Origin: Mycobacterium kiyosense
GTDB lineage: Bacteria; Actinomycetota; Actinomycetes; Mycobacteriales; Mycobacteriaceae
Assembly: GCA_021654635.1 (NCBI GenBank)
Contig: AP025179.1
Span: 3,782,001 to 3,846,000 of the forward strand
Reading direction: 5' to 3'
Length of the DNA: 64,000 nucleotides
This document shows positions 27,449 to 36,593 of the stretch, in pieces. Made by a program: the position numbers and the translations under genes. How positions within the stretch are numbered: position 1 is the first letter of the stretch; the number at the start of each line of letters is the position of its first letter. Below the pieces are notes generated by a model that worked only from the letters and a program-made list of their open reading frames with translations, was not told the DNA's origin and did no database searches.

Positions 27449-29287
27449 ATGAGTTTCTTCACGCTGCCTCCGGAAGTCAACTCGCTGCGGATGTTCGTGG
27501 GCGCCGGTTCAGCGCCGATGCTGGCTGCCGCCGCCGCCTGGTCGGGTCTGGCCGACGAGCTGGGCACCGCCGCCGAGTCCTTTGCGTCGGTGACCTCGGG
27601 ACTGGGGCAGGCGTGGCAGGGGCAGGCAGCGGCCGCCATGTCCAACGCGGCGGCGCCGTACACGAGTTTTCTCAGTGCCGCGGCGGCTCGCGCGGCGGGA
27701 GCGGCCGGCCAGGCCGAGGCCGTGGCGAGCGCCTTCGAGGCGGCGCAGCAGGCGACGATTCATCCGCTGGCGGTGGCCGCCAACCGCAATGCGTTTGTGC
27801 AGCTGGTGGTGTCGAACCTGTTCGGCCAGAACGCACCGGCGATCGCCGCAGCGGAGAGCATCTACGAGCAGTTCTGGGCCGCCGACGTGGCGGCGCTGGT
27901 CGGCTATCACGGCGGGGCGTCGGCGGCGGCGACGGCCCTGACCTCCTGGCAGGACGCGCTGGCCGGCCTGGCCACCTTGAACACCAGCATCGGCAACACC
28001 GGCGCCTGGAATCTGGGCATCGGAAACCTCGGCAACCAGAATTTCGGCAGCGGCAACTGGGGCAATGCCAACTTCGGCAGCGGCAACGACGGCAACGCGA
28101 ACCTGGGCAGCGGAAACCTCGGTAATGCCAACCTGGGCAGCGGCAACTGGGGCAACCTGAACTTCGGCAGCGGCAACGCCGGCTTCACCAACCTGGGCAA
28201 CGGGAATGTCGGCAACCTCAACTTCGGCAGCGGCAACGGGCACTGGGACCAGTTCTCCGGTTCCTCCAACAACGGCAACCTCGGCAGCGGAAACTGGGGC
28301 GACAACAACCGAGGGTTCGGAAATCTCGGCAACACCAATTTCGGCAGCGGCAATACCGGCTCGTTCAACCTGGGTAGCGGCAACACCGGCGATAACAATG
28401 TCGGGTTCGGCAACAAAGGGCTGTGGAACGTCGGCTTCGGCAATCACGGCAACAACAACGTCGGCTTCGGGCTCACCGGCGACAACCAGGTAGGTATCGG
28501 TGCGCTCAATACGGGCGTAGGAAACTTCGGGTTCGGCAACACGGGCAACAACAACATTGGCTTCTTCAATTCGGGCGACAACAACGTTGGCTTCTTCAAC
28601 TCCGGAAACGGCAACCACGGTTTCGGAAACGCCGGCAGCACCAACACCGGCTTCTGGAACGCGGGGTCGGTGAACACCGGCTTCAGCAACGGCGGTGACT
28701 ACAACTTCGGCAGCGGTAACGCCGGCAGTCAAAATATGGGCGCCGGAAATGCGTTCTTCGGCAACGTCGGGTTCGGGAACTCCACATCCGGCAGCACCGG
28801 CGCGTTCAACAGTGGTTACTTCGGGGACTACTACTCCTACCTCGGCAACAACACCGGCTTCTTCAACTCGGGCTACTTCGACACGGGGATGTTCAATTCG
28901 GGCAGCGTCAATACCGGAATATTCAACTCCGGCAACTTCATTACCGGAATCGGCCACTCGGACACTCCGGTAGGGGCGGTCAGTTCGGGTTTCGGTACCT
29001 CCGGCACCTATGTGTCCGGTTTCTTCAACACGGGCAGCGCCACGTCCGGCTTCTACAATGTGTCGACGGCTTCGGACGGCCAGACATCGGGTTTCTTCAA
29101 CACCGACGGCAGAGGCCTCGCGGGCTTCAACAACACCGGGCTCGGCAGCGCGGGTTTCTTCAACTCCGGCGACCACGTCGCCGGGATATCCAACCCTGGC
29201 GTCTACAGCTCGGGCGTGAACGTTTCGGGCAGCGGCAGCTCGGGCGGCTGGAACAACGGCGACGACCAGTCCGGATTCTTCAATTAG
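27449..29287 (+). CDS. PPE-MPTR family protein
   Basis: A 612-aa protein with an N-terminal PPE domain ([23 protein letters not shown] motif in [12 protein letters not shown]) of about 180 residues. About 400 residues of MPTR pentapeptides of type NxGxGN follow, with units such as [22 protein letters not shown] and NTGFWNAG. A run of STSGF-like repeats precedes the end QSGFFN. It is intact, unlike the two PE_PGRS genes. The SD (CGAAAGGA) is 10 bp before ATG 27449. PPE-MPTR proteins are restricted to slow-growing mycobacteria and are exported by ESX-5 to the cell surface. The role is unknown. Confidence 0.95.
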   Translation: MSFFTLPPEVNSLRMFVGAGSAPMLAAAAAWSGLADELGTAAESFASVTSGLGQAWQGQAAAAMSNAAAPYTSFLSAAAARAAGAAGQAEAVASAFEAAQQATIHPLAVAANRNAFVQLVVSNLFGQNAPAIAAAESIYEQFWAADVAALVGYHGGASAAATALTSWQDALAGLATLNTSIGNTGAWNLGIGNLGNQNFGSGNWGNANFGSGNDGNANLGSGNLGNANLGSGNWGNLNFGSGNAGFTNLGNGNVGNLNFGSGNGHWDQFSGSSNNGNLGSGNWGDNNRGFGNLGNTNFGSGNTGSFNLGSGNTGDNNVGFGNKGLWNVGFGNHGNNNVGFGLTGDNQVGIGALNTGVGNFGFGNTGNNNIGFFNSGDNNVGFFNSGNGNHGFGNAGSTNTGFWNAGSVNTGFSNGGDYNFGSGNAGSQNMGAGNAFFGNVGFGNSTSGSTGAFNSGYFGDYYSYLGNNTGFFNSGYFDTGMFNSGSVNTGIFNSGNFITGIGHSDTPVGAVSSGFGTSGTYVSGFFNTGSATSGFYNVSTASDGQTSGFFNTDGRGLAGFNNTGLGSAGFFNSGDHVAGISNPGVYSSGVNVSGSGSSGGWNNGDDQSGFFN

Positions 29288-29407
29288 CCTGTGCCCGAAC
29301 ATCACAGCTTCATATAGAGTCCGGCGACACTGCACGAGCCTTCGCCGAGCGCCGCCGTACCGGCCTTAGCCTGATCAGCAATCTGCCGCAGATTCAGGAG
29401 AAGTCAC

Positions 29408-30199
29408 GTGGGCGAGTTCGACCGGCGGCGACTCCTCATTGCGTTGGCGGCAACGGTGGCGGTCGGCGGACTCTCCCGGTACCCGCAGGCCCGTGCCGAT
29501 CTGCGGCCGCTGTCACCGTCCCCGGACCCCGGATCGCGTGTCGAGTTGCCCGGCGGCGGCGCAGTGAAAACGTTGCCCGGCAACGGCAATCTGCTGGCGT
29601 GGACCGTCGATGACGGTTCCAACTCCGAGGTGGTGCGGCTCTACACCCAGTTCGCCAAAGACACCGGCGTGCGCCTGACCTATTTCGTCACCGCCAGCTA
29701 CCGGTCGTGGACGGAGAACGCCGCGCTGCTGCGACCGCTCGTCGATTCGGGTCAGATCCAGCTGGGCAACCACACCTGGACACACCCTGACCTGACCACG
29801 CTGTCGAAAAGCCAGGTCGCAGAAGAACTCAAGAGCACCGATGCCTTCCTGCGGAATACCTACGGCGTGGACGCCACGCCGTACTACCGGCCTCCCTACG
29901 GCCGGCACAACGCGATGGTCGACGCGGTTGCCGCCGACCTGGGCTACCGGGCTCCGACGCTGTGGTCGGGCGACCTGCGGGATTCGGCACTGCTGCCCGA
30001 GGCCGACATCGTCAGGATGGCGTATCGGAGCTTCGTCGCCCAGAACATCGTGATCGGCCACCTCAATCATCCTCCGGTCACCCACGTTTACGGGCAACTG
30101 GTCGACATCATCCGGTCCCGCGGGTTGCACACCGTGACGCTCAACGACGTCTTCCTGCGACCCCAGAACCCGCGTCAGAACGTCAAAGGTTCTGCGTGA
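29408..30199 (+). CDS. Exported polysaccharide deacetylase (NodB domain)
   Basis: A 263-aa carbohydrate esterase family 4 protein. The N-terminus DRRRLLIALAATVAVGGL is a Tat/Sec-type signal with a cleavage region near QARA. The catalytic Asp pair is in WTVDDGSN, metal His in GNHTWTHPDL, and downstream motifs are YYRPPYGRHN and IVIGHLNHPP. It would remove acetyl groups from peptidoglycan or another envelope glycan outside the membrane. GTG 29408 has an AGGAGAAG SD. It overlaps the convergent acyl-CoA synthetase by 17 bp. Confidence 0.9.
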   Translation: MGEFDRRRLLIALAATVAVGGLSRYPQARADLRPLSPSPDPGSRVELPGGGAVKTLPGNGNLLAWTVDDGSNSEVVRLYTQFAKDTGVRLTYFVTASYRSWTENAALLRPLVDSGQIQLGNHTWTHPDLTTLSKSQVAEELKSTDAFLRNTYGVDATPYYRPPYGRHNAMVDAVAADLGYRAPTLWSGDLRDSALLPEADIVRMAYRSFVAQNIVIGHLNHPPVTHVYGQLVDIIRSRGLHTVTLNDVFLRPQNPRQNVKGSA

Positions 30200-31835
30200 C
30201 TTGCTGTTTAGCCCACCGGTAGTCGGCCTTACCGGACGGTGAGCGCTGCACCTCGGTGCAGAAGATCACCTCTTTGGGCAGCTTGTAGCGGGCGATATGC
30301 CGGGACGCCTCGGCGATGATGCTGTCGGCCAACGCTTTTCGGTCGGTCTGCGCGTCGGCTGCCGGCTGCACCAGTGCGACGACCTCGCTGCCCCACCGCT
30401 CGCTGGGGCGGCCGGTGACGACGACGTCATACACGGCCGGGTGCTCGTGAATCGCGGCCTCGACCTCCTCGGCGAAAATCTTCTCGCCGCCGGAGTTGAT
30501 GGTGACCGAATCCCGGCCCAGCAGTTCGATTCCCCCGTCGGCTGCCCAGCGCGCCCGATCACCGGGCACCGAGTGCCGGATCCCCTCGATGACGGGAAAG
30601 GTGCGCGCCGTCTTCTGCGGGTCGCCGAGGTACCCCAGCGGGATCGGGCCCTGCTGGGCCAGCCAGCCGATCTCGTCGTCGCCGGGGGTCAGGATCCGCG
30701 TCAGATCCTCGCTGACGACCACCGCGCCCGGATTCGGCGCGAACCGTCCCGACCCGCTCTGGTTGCGACTGGAAACCTGGCCCATCTGTGCGCCGGACTC
30801 CGAGGACCCGCCCGCGTCCAGGATGGTCAACTGCGGTAGCAACTCCACGAACCGCTGCTTGAGGGGTGCGCTCAGCGCGGCCCCGCCGGTGACCAGCACC
30901 CACAGGCCGGACAGGTCGTAGGAACCGGCTTCGAGTTCGTCGAGCAGCGGCCGGCCGAAGGCGTCGCCGACGATCGACAACGACACCACCCGTTCGCGGC
31001 TCGCGATCGTCCAGACTTCGGCCGGATCGAGGTGGGTGGTCGTCGGGGCCATTACGAACGGCCGCCCGCCACACAGGTTGACGAATGCCGCCCACTGCGC
31101 CGCGCCGTGCATCAGCGGTGCCGCCGTCATCGAGCCGGGTCCGTCCGGCCGGGACCGCTCCACGATCTCGGCGAGACTGGCCACCGATTCGCCCGAACCG
31201 AAGGTGCGTCCGCCCATGGCATTCATGTAGATGTCGTGCTGACGCCACAGCACCGCCTTGGGCAGGCCGGTGGTTCCGCCGGTGTAGAGCATGTACAGGT
31301 CGTCCGGAGACGGCACCACGTCGGTCAGCGGCTCGTCGGAGACCGATGCCAGCAGTTCCTCGTAGCGCACCGCGCCCGGTAGCGGGTCGTGGCCGGATTC
31401 GTCGTCGACGTGGATCAGCCGCGGCCGTCGGTGCATCGCGGTCAGTGCGTCGGCGAGCGTCGGCGCAAAACGTGCCTGGTAAAGCAGGGCGTCGGCGCCC
31501 GCGTTGCCGATCAGGTAGACCAGTTCGTCGGCGACGTAGCGGTAGTTCACGTTGAACGGCGCCACCCGGGCCTGGTAGGCACCGATCATCGCCTCCAGGA
31601 ACTCGTTGCAGTTGGCCAGGTAGATGCCGAGGTGGCTCTGGCCGGATTCGTGCGGGGCCAACTGGCGACGTTCCCGGTGTGCGCCCAATCCCCAGCCGTG
31701 CAGCGCCCGGGCGAAACGGCGGGCGCGTTCGTCGGTCTGGGCGAAGGTTAAACGCCGGTCGCCGAACACGATTGCCACGCGGTCCGGGTTGGCGGCCGCC
31801 ACCGCCGAAAACACTTGGGCGAGGTTGAATTCCAT
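30183..31835 (-). CDS. Acyl-CoA synthetase (FadD/AMP-binding)
   Basis: A 550-aa adenylate-forming enzyme. The phosphate-binding motif is YMLYTGGTTGLPKAVLW, the aromatic/adenine motif DAGGSSESG, the hinge region GLLGRD-like IELLGRDSVTINSGGEKIF, and the catalytic Lys is near the end in SPSGKADYRW. It would activate a fatty or aromatic carboxylic acid to its CoA ester. The start at ATG 31835 (MEFNLAQVFSAVAAANPDR) is normal for mycobacterial FadD proteins of this group. Its chain specificity is not readable; closeness to the aromatic cluster does not prove a link. Confidence 0.93.
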   Translation of the reverse strand: MEFNLAQVFSAVAAANPDRVAIVFGDRRLTFAQTDERARRFARALHGWGLGAHRERRQLAPHESGQSHLGIYLANCNEFLEAMIGAYQARVAPFNVNYRYVADELVYLIGNAGADALLYQARFAPTLADALTAMHRRPRLIHVDDESGHDPLPGAVRYEELLASVSDEPLTDVVPSPDDLYMLYTGGTTGLPKAVLWRQHDIYMNAMGGRTFGSGESVASLAEIVERSRPDGPGSMTAAPLMHGAAQWAAFVNLCGGRPFVMAPTTTHLDPAEVWTIASRERVVSLSIVGDAFGRPLLDELEAGSYDLSGLWVLVTGGAALSAPLKQRFVELLPQLTILDAGGSSESGAQMGQVSSRNQSGSGRFAPNPGAVVVSEDLTRILTPGDDEIGWLAQQGPIPLGYLGDPQKTARTFPVIEGIRHSVPGDRARWAADGGIELLGRDSVTINSGGEKIFAEEVEAAIHEHPAVYDVVVTGRPSERWGSEVVALVQPAADAQTDRKALADSIIAEASRHIARYKLPKEVIFCTEVQRSPSGKADYRWAKQQVTQNL

Positions 31836-31943
31836 GGCATCTCCTGCGCCGTGTGAGGTCGCGACGTCTGCGAGGGTATCGGCAGCACAAACTTTGATCC
31901 CGTTGCGCCGACGGAACTACCGCCGGTCAGGCATCCTTTACCC

Positions 31944-32603
31944 ATGGATGCCCACGCCCTGCTGGATTCGATACCACCGCTCGCGGTCTATCTGGTGGTC
32001 GGTGGTGTGGTCGGGTTGGAGAGCCTGGGCATCCCGTTACCTGGGGAGATCGTCCTGGTCACCGCCGCGCTGATGTCGTCGCACCACGAACTGGCGGTCA
32101 ACCCGATCGGTGTCGGCGCCGCCGCGGTGATCGGCGCGGTCATCGGCGACTCGATCGGCTATTCGATAGGCCGCCGGTTCGGGATGCCGCTGTTCGACCG
32201 GCTCGGGCGCCGCTTCCCCAAGCACTTCGGACCCGGGCACGTGATGTTGGCCGAACGCACCTTCAACCGGTGGGGGGTACGCGCGGTGTTCTTCGGCCGG
32301 TTCATCGCGCTGTTGCGCATCTTCGCCGGCCCGCTGGCCGGCGCGCTGAAAATGCCCTATCCCCGCTTCCTGGCGGCCAACGTCTCCGGCGGCATCTGCT
32401 GGGCCGGCGGCACCACCGCGCTGGTCTACTTCGCCGGCGAGGCCGCCGAGAAGTACATGTCGCGGTTTTCCTGGGTCGCGCTGGTTATCGCCCTGATCTG
32501 CGGCGTTACCGCCGCGATCCTGATGCGCGAGCGTACCTCGCGCGCCATCGCCGAACTCGAGGAAGAACACCAGCGCAAGACGGACGCTGCCGCGGCGTCC
32601 TGA
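31944..32603 (+). CDS. dedA: DedA-family membrane protein
   Basis: A 219-aa inner-membrane protein of the DedA/SNARE-associated family, thought to move or flip phospholipids or undecaprenyl carriers. It shows the family motifs ESLGIPLPGEIVL, GAVIGDSIGYSIGRRFG and the F-x-x-R segment GVRAVFFGRFIALLRIFAGPLAG. C-terminal helices (SWVALVIALICGVTAAIL) precede a charged tail. Length and order (dedA, then an STAS gene) match Rv2637-Rv2638. It converges on a TetR gene with a 1-bp gap. Confidence 0.93.
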   Translation: MDAHALLDSIPPLAVYLVVGGVVGLESLGIPLPGEIVLVTAALMSSHHELAVNPIGVGAAAVIGAVIGDSIGYSIGRRFGMPLFDRLGRRFPKHFGPGHVMLAERTFNRWGVRAVFFGRFIALLRIFAGPLAGALKMPYPRFLAANVSGGICWAGGTTALVYFAGEAAEKYMSRFSWVALVIALICGVTAAILMRERTSRAIAELEEEHQRKTDAAAAS

Positions 32604-32604
32604 T

Positions 32605-33219
32605 TCACCGGTGCCGTTCGATCAGGTCGCTGGCCATCGCCTGGGCACGACGGGCCGCCTGTGCGTCGCCGACGGCGGCGAGGATGATGGCCCCCTTCAT
32701 CAGGATCTGCCACGACCAGGCGAAATCCTCCAAATCCCGGAGTCCGGCGGCCGCCGCGCGCTCCCGTACGATCGCCCGGACGTTGTCGATGTGGGCGACG
32801 CTGGCCTGCCCGGCGGGGTGATCGGGGCCCAACTCCAGCAGCACGTTGATGAAGGAGCACCCCTCGTAGCCGTCGCGGTTCTGGAACCAGTCGTGCAGGA
32901 CGTCGAAGATGGCCAGCAACTGATCTTCGGCCGTGCTGCCCCGCAGCGCCGACTGCTCCTCGACCAGGCCGTGGGTCCAGAGTTGTTCGCGACGCTCCAA
33001 TACCGCCAGTACCAGCGCGTTCTTCGTCGCGAAGTGGCGGTAGAGGGTGGCTTTGGCGACCCCGGCACGCTCGATGACTTCGTCGGTGCCCACCGCGCGA
33101 ATGCCGCGTCGGCTGAACAACTCGTAGGCGGCGCCCAGTATGCGTTCGCGGGCGGGGATGGCAGGCACGGAAGGACCCGTGGCGTCGAGGGATGGCATAA
33201 CTTGTCTCAGCGTAATCAC
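32605..33219 (-). CDS. TetR-family transcriptional regulator
   Basis: A 204-aa TetR regulator. The DNA-binding domain reads ILGAAYELFSRRGIRAVGTD and AGVAKATLYRHFATKNALV; the remainder is a helical ligand domain (GYEGCSFINVLLELG). Start GTG 33219 has a GGAG motif close upstream; ATG 33198 (MPSLDAT) is the alternative. The promoter region contains perfect inverted repeats at 33233-33250 and 33285-33298, consistent with autoregulation and with control of the divergent STAS gene. Confidence 0.9.
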   Translation of the reverse strand: MITLRQVMPSLDATGPSVPAIPARERILGAAYELFSRRGIRAVGTDEVIERAGVAKATLYRHFATKNALVLAVLERREQLWTHGLVEEQSALRGSTAEDQLLAIFDVLHDWFQNRDGYEGCSFINVLLELGPDHPAGQASVAHIDNVRAIVRERAAAAGLRDLEDFAWSWQILMKGAIILAAVGDAQAARRAQAMASDLIERHR

Positions 33220-33232
33220 AGCTCCGACGTAT

Positions 33233-33298
33233 AGACAGACCGCCCTGTCTTGTTATACAACTGAGATCCACAGGGCGATCTTCTGTCTGTCTTCAGAC
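33233..33298. promoter_or_regulatory. Clustered palindromes between TetR and STAS genes
   Basis: Three perfect inverted repeats are packed into 66 bp: AGACAG-N6-CTGTCT (33233-33250), CGCCCTGT-N21-ACAGGGCG (33241-33277) and GTCTG-TCTT-CAGAC (33285-33298). The first and third share the AGAC/GTCT core, as expected for two binding sites of one dimeric TetR protein. They sit at the start of the TetR gene and 60-125 bp before the STAS gene. Confidence 0.6.
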
Positions 33299-33357
33299 CG
33301 CAGGACGGGCAATCCATCGCGGCGCTAATTCCGGCGCCAGTCGATTAGGAGTGCACG

Positions 33358-33783
33358 ATGAGCCTGGCTATTGCAGAAACCTTTTCCACTCACCTGACCT
33401 TGAGCACACGGCTGGTGTGCGAACTCGGAGATCCGCGCAGCACGCTGCGCGCGACCACCGACCGCAGCGGTCAGGCCGTAGTGATCCACGCCGGCGGCGA
33501 GATCGACGCCTGCAACGAGCGCACCTGGCACCGCCTGGTGACCGAAGCGGCCACCACCGCCACTGCGCCGGGTCCGTTCGTCGTCGACGTCACCGAGGTC
33601 GACTTCATGGCCTGTTGCGCGTACGCGGTGCTGGTCGAGGCCGCCGAACAGTGCCACGAGCGCGGTGTCGAGCTGCGCCTGGTGAGCCGCGCGCCGATCG
33701 TCGCGCGAATTGTGCAGGCCTGCGGGCTGGATTCGCTGCTACCGATCTACCCGTCGGTGGACGCCGCCCTGACTGGCCGCTAG
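33358..33783 (+). CDS. STAS-domain anti-anti-sigma-like protein, Rv2638-like
   Basis: A 141-aa single STAS domain: QAVVIHAGGEIDACNERTW, then FVVDVTEVDFMACCAYAVL and ELRLVSRAPIVARIVQACGL. In SpoIIAA-type anti-anti-sigma factors the loop after the D-F pair carries a phosphorylatable Ser (DSSG); here it is A-C-C-A. Control by a serine kinase anti-sigma partner therefore seems lost or replaced, perhaps by thiol chemistry. The start at ATG 33358 has a TAGGAG SD. Position after dedA matches Rv2638. Confidence 0.85.
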   Translation: MSLAIAETFSTHLTLSTRLVCELGDPRSTLRATTDRSGQAVVIHAGGEIDACNERTWHRLVTEAATTATAPGPFVVDVTEVDFMACCAYAVLVEAAEQCHERGVELRLVSRAPIVARIVQACGLDSLLPIYPSVDAALTGR

Positions 33784-33805
33784 CCAGTCCGGCTGCAGTA
33801 GGCGA

Positions 33806-34468
33806 TCAAGCCGCCCCACCGCAGCGCGCGCCGTTCGCAACCAGTTCGTGGCCAGCCTCCGCCGGCGGCGGCCCCACCTCGAGCACGGATCGCACCGCCG
33901 CGCGCAGGTAGTTACGCACCACCGGCATGCCGTGTTGGTGCCCGCGCAGCCCGATCCACTTGGGCAGGTCGATGATGCAGGTGGCGATCAAGTCGACGGC
34001 GCTGACATCGCTTCGCCCCCAGAGGTTTTCGGCCAGCTTCGCCATCACGGCGGCGAGTTCGTTATCCAGCGCCCGCAACTGTTCGGCGACCGCAGGCGGC
34101 ATCGGCTGACTCACCACGTCGGCGCGCCGAACGGTCATCAGGCAAGCAGAGGATCCCGGAAACATCTTCGGGTACAGCAGCGAAGTCTCCGCAGCGGCAT
34201 GTACCGCATCGATCGGCGCACTGCCGGGTGCGTCCCTGGCCTCGTCGACCAGGCTCGTCAGCAGGTCCAGGAAGCGGCGTTCCGCGCGTATCCACACGCG
34301 GCCGAGCAATCCTCCACGCGACTCGAATGCCCGGTAGATCCCGCCGTTGGACACACCGGTGACTTTGGTGAGCGCGCGAATCGTCACGGCTTCGATACCG
34401 TCCTGGGCGACCAAGTCCTCGGCGGAATCCAGGACGTAGTCGTGGTGGTGCAGGCGGGGACTCGACAC
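33806..34468 (-). CDS. TetR-family transcriptional regulator
   Basis: A 220-aa TetR regulator. HTH segments are DSAEDLVAQDGIEAVTIRAL and KVTGVSNGGIYRAFESRGGL; a Lys/Pro-rich C-terminal helix bundle follows (DLPKWIGLRGHQHG). The frame is open far upstream, but the divergent ligase gene is there, so GTG 34468 is chosen as start. The 145-bp gap between 34469 and 34613 should hold both promoters. Target and ligand unknown. Confidence 0.88.
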   Translation of the reverse strand: MSSPRLHHHDYVLDSAEDLVAQDGIEAVTIRALTKVTGVSNGGIYRAFESRGGLLGRVWIRAERRFLDLLTSLVDEARDAPGSAPIDAVHAAAETSLLYPKMFPGSSACLMTVRRADVVSQPMPPAVAEQLRALDNELAAVMAKLAENLWGRSDVSAVDLIATCIIDLPKWIGLRGHQHGMPVVRNYLRAAVRSVLEVGPPPAEAGHELVANGARCGGAA

Positions 34469-34613
34469 CGTCAGATCGCTCCTTCCTTGCGCATCCTGGC
34501 AATTGTCCCGAAGTGCACGGCTTCCTACAGGGAAATCGCAAAGATAGTCAAAGTAATTCGGCTCGGCGCTGCCCGGCAGGTTTGTGCCGCCGTTGCCCGG
34601 GTAGCTTGCGGGC

Positions 34614-35720
34614 ATGAGCTCTGGACGCCCCTCGGACAACCTCCCGACTGTGGGTGTGGAGGAGGAATTCCTGCTCGTCGACCCGGACACCGGCGAGCCG
34701 GCGCCGCGGAACCGGGCGGTGGCCGTCGAGGCCGAACGCCGCGGAGTCGAATTGCAGCTCGAGCTGAGTAGCTGCCAGGTCGAGACCACCTCGCCCGTCG
34801 TCGACTCCGCCGGGGAACTGCGGGAGCAGCTCACCAGGTTGCGCCGCACCGCGGCTGAGGCAGCCGAAGCTGCCGGGGTCCGGTTGCTCGCACTGGGTCT
34901 GCCGCCGGTCACCCCGCACGAATTCCCGGTCACCGACACCCCGCGGTACCGGCGGATCGGCGAGCGATTCGGGATGGTCGCGCACGAGCAGGGTATCTGC
35001 GGGTGCCATGTGCACGTGCAGGTGCCCGACCGGGCGGCGGCCGTCCACGCCGGCAACTGGCTGCGACCGTGGTTGCCGACATTGCTTGCTTTGTCGGCGA
35101 ATTCGGCGATCTACCGTAACGCCGACACCGGCTACGCGAGCTGGCGCAGCGTGCTGTGGCGGCGCTGGCCGGTGGCCGGTGCACCGCCGTACTTCGACTC
35201 GCCCGACGACTACGACCGCACGGTGCGGATGTTCGTCGACTCCGGGGTGCTGCTGGATGCCGGCATGGTCTATTGGGACGTACGACCGTCAGCGGACTTC
35301 CCGACCGTCGAGGTCCGCGTCGCCGACGTGCCGGCCACGGTCGCCGAGACGGTGTTGCTGGCCACCTTGATCCGGGCCGCGGTGATGACGGCCGTCGACG
35401 AGCGTGACCGCGCCGTCGTGCAACCGCCGCCGGGGGTGTTGCGGGCCGCGTACTGGAAGGCCGCACACGACGGATTGGACGGCAACACACTGGATTTGGT
35501 GGCCGGTCAGGGCGCCGTGCCGACCCGCGATCAGTTGGCCGCGCTGGTGCGACGCGTGCGTCCGGCGCTGGATGCGTTGGACGCTTACGGCCAGGTTGTC
35601 GACGAGCTCGACCGGCTGAGCAGGGACGGCAACGGGGCGATGCGGCAGCTGCGGGCCTGGCGCCGTCGCCAAGAGGTGATGGACGTCGTCGAGCAGGCCA
35701 CCGCCACCACCGTCAGCTGA
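34614..35720 (+). CDS. Carboxylate-amine ligase, GCS2/YbdK family
   Basis: A 368-aa ATP-dependent ligase of the glutamate-cysteine ligase type 2 group. Family motifs are PTVGVEEEFLLVDPDTGEP, ELQLELSSCQVET, the His pair GICGCHVHVQVPD and RNADTGYASWRSVLWRRWP. Most actinobacterial members have no proven substrate; weak gamma-glutamylcysteine synthetase activity is known for E. coli YbdK. It ends 4 bp before the convergent TSUP gene. ATG 34614 fits the conserved N-terminus. Confidence 0.92.
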   Translation: MSSGRPSDNLPTVGVEEEFLLVDPDTGEPAPRNRAVAVEAERRGVELQLELSSCQVETTSPVVDSAGELREQLTRLRRTAAEAAEAAGVRLLALGLPPVTPHEFPVTDTPRYRRIGERFGMVAHEQGICGCHVHVQVPDRAAAVHAGNWLRPWLPTLLALSANSAIYRNADTGYASWRSVLWRRWPVAGAPPYFDSPDDYDRTVRMFVDSGVLLDAGMVYWDVRPSADFPTVEVRVADVPATVAETVLLATLIRAAVMTAVDERDRAVVQPPPGVLRAAYWKAAHDGLDGNTLDLVAGQGAVPTRDQLAALVRRVRPALDALDAYGQVVDELDRLSRDGNGAMRQLRAWRRRQEVMDVVEQATATTVS

Positions 35721-35724
35721 ATCT

Positions 35725-36507
35725 TCACAGGGTGAGCAGCCGGTACAGGCCGATCAGCCCGACCACCACGATGCTGGCGCGCAACGCGTTTGGCGAGAGC
35801 CGACGTCCGTAGCGGGCCCCGAACAATCCGCCGATCAGCGAACCCACCGCGATCAAACCGGCGACCGGCCAGCTGATGCGATCCCAGGCGACCAGCGTGT
35901 AGCCAACCGCGGCAACGATATTCACCATCAGCGTGAGCAGGTTCTTGGCGGCGTTCATACGCTGTACGGATTCGGGGAGCAGCGCACCCATCACGCCGAC
36001 CAGCAGAATGCCTTGCGCTGCAGTGAAATAGCCGCCGTAGACGCCGACCGCGAAGGTGCCCACCACCAGCGTCGCCATCCGCGCGGGGCTGACGTGATGC
36101 GCCGAACGTCCGGCCTGCTGGGCCCGTCGGCTCGACCAGGACTGGATCCGCGGGCCGAGCACCACCAGGATCAGCGCCGAGATCAGCAGCACTGGCACGA
36201 TCCGGGTGAACACATTCTCGGGCAGGTGCAGCAGCAGGTAGGCGCCCAGCATGGCGCCGGTCAGCGATGCGGGGATCTGCCAGCGCAGCCGGTCCCCCTG
36301 GCCGCGCAGTTCGGCGCGGTATCCCCAGGTGCCCGACACTCCCCCGGCGACCAGACCGACGGCGTTGGACATGGTGGCCGTGACCGGCGGATAGCCGAGC
36401 GCGACCAGCGTCGGGAAGGTGATCAAGGTGCCTGAGCCAACGAGCGCGTTGATCGCACCGGCACCCAGACCGGCCAGCCCGATCAGCACCATGTGGGAAA
36501 CCGACAC
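35725..36507 (-). CDS. TSUP (TauE/SafE) family membrane transporter
   Basis: A 260-aa integral membrane protein with about eight hydrophobic segments in two halves. The repeat motif is GLGAGAINALVGSGTLITFP in the first half and YGGYFTAAQGILLVGVMGAL in the second, typical of the sulfite/sulfonate exporter family. It probably moves an organic or sulfur-containing anion. No sulfur metabolism genes are nearby to define the substrate. Confidence 0.9.
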   Translation of the reverse strand: MSVSHMVLIGLAGLGAGAINALVGSGTLITFPTLVALGYPPVTATMSNAVGLVAGGVSGTWGYRAELRGQGDRLRWQIPASLTGAMLGAYLLLHLPENVFTRIVPVLLISALILVVLGPRIQSWSSRRAQQAGRSAHHVSPARMATLVVGTFAVGVYGGYFTAAQGILLVGVMGALLPESVQRMNAAKNLLTLMVNIVAAVGYTLVAWDRISWPVAGLIAVGSLIGGLFGARYGRRLSPNALRASIVVVGLIGLYRLLTL

Positions 36508-36593
36508 CGGGAAACCCTAGACGAGCGGGCCGTAGAGCCGAAATCAGCGGCCGCTCAGGCGTTGTCGGCCCGAGCAGCCGCTGACTTGGTCGT

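Noticed and set aside
27980..28760. Short tandem repeats resembling a CRISPR array
   Set aside because: They are coding MPTR pentapeptide repeats in frame, without constant repeats and unique spacers.
27509..29335. 608-aa open frame on the minus strand
   Set aside because: Antisense of the PPE-MPTR repeat; low-complexity Val/Ala/Glu sequence follows from the NxGxGN codons.
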